From positions 62,001 through 126,000 of the forward strand of contig NZ_VIUE01000014.1 of NCBI RefSeq assembly GCF_007828215.1: DNA of 64,000 nucleotides. Reading direction: 5' to 3'. Under the pieces are notes generated by a model. The model saw only the letters and a list, made by a program, of their open reading frames with translations. It was not told the DNA's origin and did not search any database. Numbering within the stretch: the stretch's first letter is position 1; each line of letters begins with the position of its first letter. This DNA is from Pseudomonas sp. SJZ074 (lineage in GTDB: Bacteria; Pseudomonadota; Gammaproteobacteria; Pseudomonadales; Pseudomonadaceae). Position numbers and translations under genes: made by a program. Shown piece after piece: positions 59,247 to 64,000 of this stretch.

Positions 59247-59349
59247 GGGGGCAAGCCCGGAGGAACATGAAGACCGCCTCCCCCAACTGAACTCTGCATG
59301 CCCCACGCCAGTCAGCAGGTAAGGCCCCTCAGCTCAAGGTGCTAAGCCC

Positions 59350-60150
59350 ATGCAGATTTCCCTCGCGCAACAAGTTGCCCTCGTCACCGGCGCCAGCTCC
59401 GGCATCGGCGCGGGCTCGGCCAGGGCTCTGGCCGCCGCCGGTGCCGCCGTGGTGCTCAACTACCACTCCAATGCGGCCCTGGCCGAAGCGCTGGCCCGCG
59501 AGATCAACAACAATGGCGGCCGTGCCATCGCCCTCGGTGCCGATGTGTCCCAGGAGCAAGAGGTCGAGCGGCTGTTCGCCCAGAGCCTGGAGGCCTTCGG
59601 CACGCTGGACATCCTGGTCGCCAATTCCGGCCTGCAAAAAGACGCCGCTGCCGTCGACATGAGCCTGGACGACTGGAACACCGTGATCGGCGTCAACCTC
59701 ACCGGCCAGTTCCTCTGCGCCCGCGCTGCGCTGCGGGTCTTCAACCGCCAGGGCATTCGCCAGGGCGTATCCCGGGCTGCCGGAAAAATCATCCACATGA
59801 GTTCGGTCCACCAACGCATTCCCTGGGCCGGGCACGTCAACTACGCGGCATCCAAGGGCGGTATCGATCTGTTGATGCAGAGCCTCGCCCAGGAAACCAG
59901 TCACCAGCGCATCCGCATCAACAGCATCGCCCCTGGCGCCATCCGCACCGCCATCAACCGGGAGGTTACCGAAGGCGAACAGGGGCAAAAGCTACTGGAG
60001 TTGATTCCTTACGGTCGCATCGGCGACGTGGAAGATGTTGCCAACGCAGTGGTCTGGCTGGCGTCGGACCTGTCCGATTATGTGGTGGGCACCACGTTGT
60101 TTATCGATGGCGGGATGAGCCTTTATCCGGGGTTTCGCGGCAATGGCTGA
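59350..60150 (+). CDS. SDR family oxidoreductase (glucose 1-dehydrogenase-like)
   Basis: A 266-residue classical short-chain dehydrogenase. The cofactor motif is TGASSGIGAGS (about 14-24), then NSG in LVANSGLQK, the catalytic serine in IHMSSVHQ, and Y-x3-K in NYAASKGG. AIALGADVSQEQEVERLF and the C-terminal LFIDGGMSLYPGF are typical of glucose 1-dehydrogenases. It overlaps the next gene by eight bases, so the two are one operon acting on sugars. Confidence 0.88.
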   Translation: MQISLAQQVALVTGASSGIGAGSARALAAAGAAVVLNYHSNAALAEALAREINNNGGRAIALGADVSQEQEVERLFAQSLEAFGTLDILVANSGLQKDAAAVDMSLDDWNTVIGVNLTGQFLCARAALRVFNRQGIRQGVSRAAGKIIHMSSVHQRIPWAGHVNYAASKGGIDLLMQSLAQETSHQRIRINSIAPGAIRTAINREVTEGEQGQKLLELIPYGRIGDVEDVANAVVWLASDLSDYVVGTTLFIDGGMSLYPGFRGNG

Positions 60151-61966
60151 TCATGATGAACCACAGAGCCCTATCGAGAACCACGGCATCATTGGCGACA
60201 TGCGCAGTGCCGCGTTGGTCAACGACCGGGGCAGCGTCGATTTTTTCTGCTGGCCGGAATTCGACAGTCCCTCGATCTTCTGTTCACTGCTGGACACCCC
60301 GCAAGCGGGCATTTTCCAGATCACGCCCGACCTGCCGGGCGCCCGGCGCCAGCAGATCTACCTACCCGACACTAATGTGCTGCAAACCCGCTGGTTGAGC
60401 GACGGTGTGGTGGTGGAAATCACCGACCTGTTGCCCATCGGTGACACCGAGGATGACCTGCCGGTGCTGATGCGCAAGGTACACATGGCGGTCGGCCACG
60501 CAACGTTCCGCATGCGCTGCGCGGTGCGCCATGACTATGCCCGGGCCACCACCACGGCGCATCTGGAGGACGCCCACGTGTGCTTCAAGGCCCAAGGGCA
60601 ACCGAGCCTGCGCCTGCGCTCCGACCAGGCCATGACTCTGGACGGCAACGCGGCGGTGGCCGAGTTCACCCTGCAGGAAGGCCAGAGCGCCGAATTCCTG
60701 TTGGGCGGCATCGATGACCCCAGGCTTCAGGATAATGTCAGCGCGATATGCCTGGAACGGACCCTGGCGTTCTGGCGCGGCTGGATCGGTCAGTCCAATT
60801 ACCGGGGCCGCTGGCGGGAAACGGTCAACCGTTCCGCCCTCGCACTGAAACTGCTGACCTCGCGCAAACACGGCGCCATCCTGGCCGCCGCTACCTTCGG
60901 CTTGCCGGAAACACGCGGCGGCGAGCGCAACTGGGACTACCGCTACACCTGGATCCGCGACGCCTCGTTCACCGTTTATGCGTTCATGCGCCTGGGCTTC
61001 GTCGAAGAGGCCAACGCCTATATGCGCTGGATGCGTGGCCGCGTCAGCGACTGCTGCGAACAGCCGGTCAAACTCAACATCCTGTATGGCCTCGACGGCA
61101 GGCAGGAATTGCCGGAAACCGAGCTGTCGCACCTGAGCGGCTTCGGCAATGCGCAGCCGGTACGTATCGGCAACCTGGCCTACGAACAAGTGCAACTGGA
61201 CATCTACGGCGAGTTGATGGACGCGGTGTACCTGGTCAACAAATACGGCGAGGCCATTTCCCACCAAGGCTGGAAACACACCGTCAACGTGATCGACCAG
61301 GTGTGCGAAATCTGGCAGGACAAGGACGTAGGGATCTGGGAAATGCGCGGGGATAAACAGGACTTCCTGCATTCGCGCCTCATGTGCTGGGTGGCCGTCG
61401 ACCGCGCCATCCGCCTCGCCGTCAAACGCTCGCTGCCCGCGCCGTTCACCCGCTGGGACGAGACTCGCCAGGCCATCTATCAAGACATCTGGACCCGTTT
61501 CTGGAACGATGAACGCCAGCATTTCGTCCAGCGCCTGGGCAGCACCGCCCTTGATGGCTCGATGCTGTTGATGCCGCTGGTGCGTTTTGTCAGCGCCCAG
61601 GACCCGCGCTGGCTGTCCACCCTGGATGCCATCGAAAAGCATCTGGTGCGCGACGGCATGGTGTATCGCTACCGCAACGACGATGACCCGATCGACGGCC
61701 TCAGCGGCACCGAAGGTTCATTCGTCGCCTGCTCGTTCTGGTACGTCGAATGCCTGGCCCGTGCCGGTCGTGTGGAAAAAGCCCAACTGGAGTTCGAACA
61801 ACTGCTGCGCTACGCCAACCCGCTGGGGCTGTATGCCGAAGAGTTCGATGGCCATGGTTATCATTTGGGCAACACGCCCCAGGCCCTGAGCCATCTGGCG
61901 TTGATCAGCGCGGCGAGTTTCCTGGATCGAAAGTTGAGTGGGGAGAAGAACAACTGGCAGCCGTGA
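60143..61966 (+). CDS. GH15 family glucoamylase/trehalase-like enzyme
   Basis: A 607-residue glycoside hydrolase. The N-terminal beta domain begins PIENHGIIGDMRSAALVNDR and GSVDFFCWPEFDSPSIFC. The (alpha/alpha)6 barrel contains RGGERNWDYRYTWIRDASFT (about 256-275), the substrate-binding box of GH15, and DPIDGLSGTEGSFVACSFWY (about 515-534) with the catalytic acid area. Such bacterial enzymes act on trehalose or alpha-glucans. It is translationally linked to the SDR gene. Confidence 0.9.
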   Translation: MADHDEPQSPIENHGIIGDMRSAALVNDRGSVDFFCWPEFDSPSIFCSLLDTPQAGIFQITPDLPGARRQQIYLPDTNVLQTRWLSDGVVVEITDLLPIGDTEDDLPVLMRKVHMAVGHATFRMRCAVRHDYARATTTAHLEDAHVCFKAQGQPSLRLRSDQAMTLDGNAAVAEFTLQEGQSAEFLLGGIDDPRLQDNVSAICLERTLAFWRGWIGQSNYRGRWRETVNRSALALKLLTSRKHGAILAAATFGLPETRGGERNWDYRYTWIRDASFTVYAFMRLGFVEEANAYMRWMRGRVSDCCEQPVKLNILYGLDGRQELPETELSHLSGFGNAQPVRIGNLAYEQVQLDIYGELMDAVYLVNKYGEAISHQGWKHTVNVIDQVCEIWQDKDVGIWEMRGDKQDFLHSRLMCWVAVDRAIRLAVKRSLPAPFTRWDETRQAIYQDIWTRFWNDERQHFVQRLGSTALDGSMLLMPLVRFVSAQDPRWLSTLDAIEKHLVRDGMVYRYRNDDDPIDGLSGTEGSFVACSFWYVECLARAGRVEKAQLEFEQLLRYANPLGLYAEEFDGHGYHLGNTPQALSHLALISAASFLDRKLSGEKNNWQP

Positions 61967-61982
61967 GCCGGGCTGACGCTCC

Positions 61983-62012
61983 TGTGGCGAGGGGATTTAT
62001 CCCCTCGCCACA
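61983..62012. terminator. hairpin after the GH15 gene
   Basis: TGTGGCGAGGGGA pairs perfectly with TCCCCTCGCCACA around a short ATTTA-like loop, 17 bases past the stop. It is the same repeat type as 42977. Its position suggests transcript ending for both the operon and the minus-strand fragment at 62024. Confidence 0.65.
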
Positions 62013-62023
62013 GAAGTGATGCG

Positions 62024-62122
62024 TCAGACCGCTGGCTCGATGTCATCCAGTGCACGATTGGCCAGTAACGTACCCAATTCGATCAACTGCTGAATACCCG
62101 CATTCGGCCCATTCATCGTCAT
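62024..62122 (-). pseudogene. fragment matching the C-terminus of DUF6124 proteins
   Basis: A 32-codon minus-strand frame encodes MTMNGPNAGIQQLIELGTLL then ANRALDDIEPAV. This closely follows the end of the prophage DUF6124 protein (GIQQVIELSELLVNRALDN). The N-terminal two thirds of the family are missing. It has a ribosome binding site-like AAGGA three to four bases before its ATG, so it could be a mini-gene, but a truncated remnant is more likely. Confidence 0.6.
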
Positions 62123-62222
62123 GGGTCCTTTCAGGTTGCCAGTCCCCCAAACCCCTCCTAAGATCGATGCTCTCACGGGTGCAGCGGAGCTGCCCGATAA
62201 AAACCCGACTCAAGGATTAGGC

Positions 62223-62600
62223 ATGAACTCTGTGAAACGCACCATCGACACCCCGCCCCGTACGGGCCTGACCCGGGAAGAGCTCTGGGAAAGCCAGGAC
62301 AAGGGCTTGATCAAGTGCTGGGAAATCGGCCGCGACCGGGCGACGAAATTCCCGGAGTTGGCGCAACGTTGCCGGGCCGGAGAGCTGCCGGTGCTGGGTT
62401 GGAAAGGCGGAGTCAATCGCAGCCTGAAGAAAAACGAAAAATTCGGCTGCCTCAAATACCTCGCCCAATGGCAAGGCTTGCGCGGTGAAGACCTGGACAT
62501 CGACTTGTCTCAGGAACGCACGCTGACCTGCACCAGCACGAAGATGGTCGTGACTTTCACGCCAGACCGGGCCAAATACGTGAATCAGGAACCCGCCTGA
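62223..62600 (+). CDS. hypothetical protein, small and basic
   Basis: A 125-residue protein. The first half is helical and charged (GLTREELWESQDKGLIKCWE, then IGRDRATKFPELAQRCRAGE); the second half is beta-like and ends in LDIDLSQERTLTCTSTKMVV then TFTPDRAKYVNQEPA. No domain is recognised. It has its own start (ATG 62223) after a gene-poor stretch, and the hydrolase gene follows 28 bases later, so co-transcription is possible. GC content matches the host. Confidence 0.6.
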   Translation: MNSVKRTIDTPPRTGLTREELWESQDKGLIKCWEIGRDRATKFPELAQRCRAGELPVLGWKGGVNRSLKKNEKFGCLKYLAQWQGLRGEDLDIDLSQERTLTCTSTKMVVTFTPDRAKYVNQEPA

Positions 62601-62628
62601 GCACAACCGGGCGCTGCCGGAGGTCGAT

Positions 62629-63531
62629 ATGAACCACGATCCCAAAATCAGTTTCGCGGTGACGCCGCTGCTGCGCATCGCCTACGAAGAGCGCGGTCCC
62701 GCCAGCGGCGATCCGGTCATCCTGCTGCACGGTTTTCCTTATGATCCCAGGGCCTTCGATGAAGTAGCGCCGGTCCTGGCCCGGCATGGTTACCGGGTCA
62801 TCGTGCCCTACCTGCGCGGCTACGGCCCGACCCGGTTCAACAATCCGGCGATCATGCGTTCCGGCCAACAAGCCGCGCTGGCCCAGGACCTGTTGGACCT
62901 GATGCATGCACTCAACATCCCCCAGGCCGCGTTATGCGGCTATGACTGGGGCGGCCGGGCGGCCTGCATTGTGGCGGCGCTGTGGCCCGAGCGCGTGCGC
63001 TGCCTGGTCACCGGCGACGGCTACAATCTGCAGGACATTCCCCGCTCAACCCAACCGCTGGACCCGCAGACGGAACATCGGTTGTGGTATCAGTATTATT
63101 TCCATACCGCCCGAGGCGTGGAGGGTTTGACGCAGAACCGGCGTGAGCTGTGTGAGTGGCTCTGGCGGCTGTGGTCACCGACCTGGAAACGCGGCGCGCA
63201 GCTGTATCCTCTCAGCGCGCCCTCCTTCGACAACCCTGACTTCGTCGACGTGGTGATTCATTCCTACCGCCATCGGTTCATGTATGCACCGGGGGATCCG
63301 ACCCTTGAATGGATGGAAGAACAGCTTACGGCGCAACCGGCCATCAGCGTGCCCAGCATTTCCCTGTGCGGGGCCGACGACGGCGTGGGGCCAGCTCCTG
63401 AACAGGATGAAGATGCCCGGCATTTCAGCGGCCCCTACGAGCGTCGAGTGCTGAGCGGCGTGGGTCACAACATTCCCCAGGAGGCGCCCGAGGCCACGCT
63501 CAAGGCCCTGCTGGATCTGCTTGAAGGCTGA
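62629..63531 (+). CDS. alpha/beta hydrolase, epoxide hydrolase/dehalogenase type
   Basis: A 300-residue alpha/beta hydrolase. The oxyanion region is HGFPYDPRAFD (34-44), the nucleophile is D106 in CGYDWGG, and the base is H280 in GVGHNIPQE. An aspartate instead of a serine as nucleophile places it with epoxide hydrolases and haloacid or haloalkane dehalogenases. GAGGTC six bases upstream supports the start. It overlaps the convergent AraC gene by 32 bases at their 3' ends. Confidence 0.85.
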   Translation: MNHDPKISFAVTPLLRIAYEERGPASGDPVILLHGFPYDPRAFDEVAPVLARHGYRVIVPYLRGYGPTRFNNPAIMRSGQQAALAQDLLDLMHALNIPQAALCGYDWGGRAACIVAALWPERVRCLVTGDGYNLQDIPRSTQPLDPQTEHRLWYQYYFHTARGVEGLTQNRRELCEWLWRLWSPTWKRGAQLYPLSAPSFDNPDFVDVVIHSYRHRFMYAPGDPTLEWMEEQLTAQPAISVPSISLCGADDGVGPAPEQDEDARHFSGPYERRVLSGVGHNIPQEAPEATLKALLDLLEG

Positions 63532-64000
63532 CAGCGAAACGCTCGCGATACGCCTGGGGCGTCACTCCCATGGCCCGCAGGAAACTGCGGCGCAGGGTTT
63601 CCTCGCTGCCGAAGCCACATTGCACCGCCACCCGCTTGATCGGCACGCCGGTATCGGATAACAGGCGGCGGGCGGTTTCCACGCGAATCAATTCCACCGC
63701 CCGTGCCGGGGTCTGGCCGGTCTCGGTGCGGTAGTGGCGGACAAAGCTACGCTCGCTCATGCCTGCCTGGGCGGCCAGGTTGGGCAGGCCGAGGTCCTGG
63801 GTGAGGTTTTCGGCGATCCAGGCGTGCAGCTCGTCAAAACGGCCGCCCTGATTCTGTAGCGACAGGGTCACGCTGAATTGCGATTGCCCGCCCGGCCGCT
63901 TGAGGAACACCACCAACTGCCGGGCAACTTCCAGGGCCACAGGGCGCCCCAAGTCATCTTCCACCAGCGCCAGGGCCAGGTCGATGCCCGCCGTGACCCC
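63500..64000 (-). CDS. GlxA-type AraC regulator (5' end outside window)
   Basis: The C-terminal part of a regulator whose start lies beyond 64000. The visible N-terminal residues (GVTAGIDLALALVEDDLGR) are the end of a DJ-1/PfpI-like domain. The AraC DNA-binding domain follows, with LGLPNLAAQAGMSERSFVRH and IKRVAVQCGFGSEETLRRSF as its two helix-turn-helices. This pair of domains defines the GlxA/FtrA-like group of transcription activators. It faces the hydrolase gene and overlaps it by 32 bases. Confidence 0.88.
   Translation of the reverse strand, partial: GVTAGIDLALALVEDDLGRPVALEVARQLVVFLKRPGGQSQFSVTLSLQNQGGRFDELHAWIAENLTQDLGLPNLAAQAGMSERSFVRHYRTETGQTPARAVELIRVETARRLLSDTGVPIKRVAVQCGFGSEETLRRSFLRAMGVTPQAYRERFAVSLQADPAGP

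Noticed and set aside
60362..61642. 426-codon minus-strand frame opposite the GH15 gene
   Set aside because: Antisense shadow without domain features.

Overview
The window looks like a chromosome segment of a fluorescent-group Pseudomonas. The grounds are GC-rich host genes of typical Pseudomonas families (codBA, a FecIRA-type iron uptake set, an EvgS/BvgS-like sensor) and many copies of Pseudomonas REP hairpins. It has two parts: the right portion of a Mu-like transposable prophage (1 to about 37795) and about 26 kb of host chromosome (37796-64000).

Prophage backbone, all on +: lysis and packaging genes (2266-8522: endolysin-like, holin-like, gp25-gp30 homologues, gpG), head and sheath/tube genes (16280-21567), tail chaperone and tape measure through spike (26464-32303), baseplate and fibre (33184-36651), then com and a cytosine-5 DNA methyltransferase. 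The head is mosaic (Mu gpI-type protease with a lambda gpE-type capsid protein); the tail is contractile and Mu/P2-like. The left end (repressor, transposase, Mor/C) lies outside the window. The right end can be placed at 37795 because the last 23 bases resemble the Mu right terminus.

Cargo sits in four places: 1-1963 (NADAR protein, frameshifted Ser/Thr kinase), 8595-15800 (RES/Xre toxin-antitoxin, Pycsar-like cyclase and membrane effector, lipoprotein, PD-(D/E)xK nuclease-like protein, DUF6124 protein), 21648-26310 (membrane and HEPN-like proteins, second DUF6124 protein, two small proteins) and 32300-33073 (membrane protein). Most cargo is AT-richer than the backbone and much of it is on the minus strand. 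Each cargo block is followed directly by one copy of a dyad (YYYTAA-N6-TTAAAAG), which then precedes the next phage module. I read the dyads as binding sites of the late activator (Mor/C type), so cargo occupies the boundaries between late transcription units. Two cargo blocks carry a DUF6124 gene behind a conserved structured leader of about 300 bases. A long second reading frame with its own strong ribosome binding site lies wholly inside the methyltransferase gene.

Host part, in order: cytosine permease and deaminase (codBA); a DapF-like protein lacking both catalytic cysteines; an MFS transporter; TonB receptor/FecR/FecI; a second MFS exporter divergent from an AraC regulator; AhpD-like protein; MscS-type channel with a cyclic-nucleotide-binding domain; pirin divergent from a LysR regulator; an EvgAS-like phosphorelay (LuxR-type regulator, lone receiver, hybrid kinase) with a small EF-hand-like protein; trans-aconitate methyltransferase; SDR plus GH15 glucoamylase-like pair; a small hypothetical protein; an epoxide-hydrolase-like protein; and a partial GlxA-type AraC regulator. 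No tRNA, rRNA or CRISPR array was seen.
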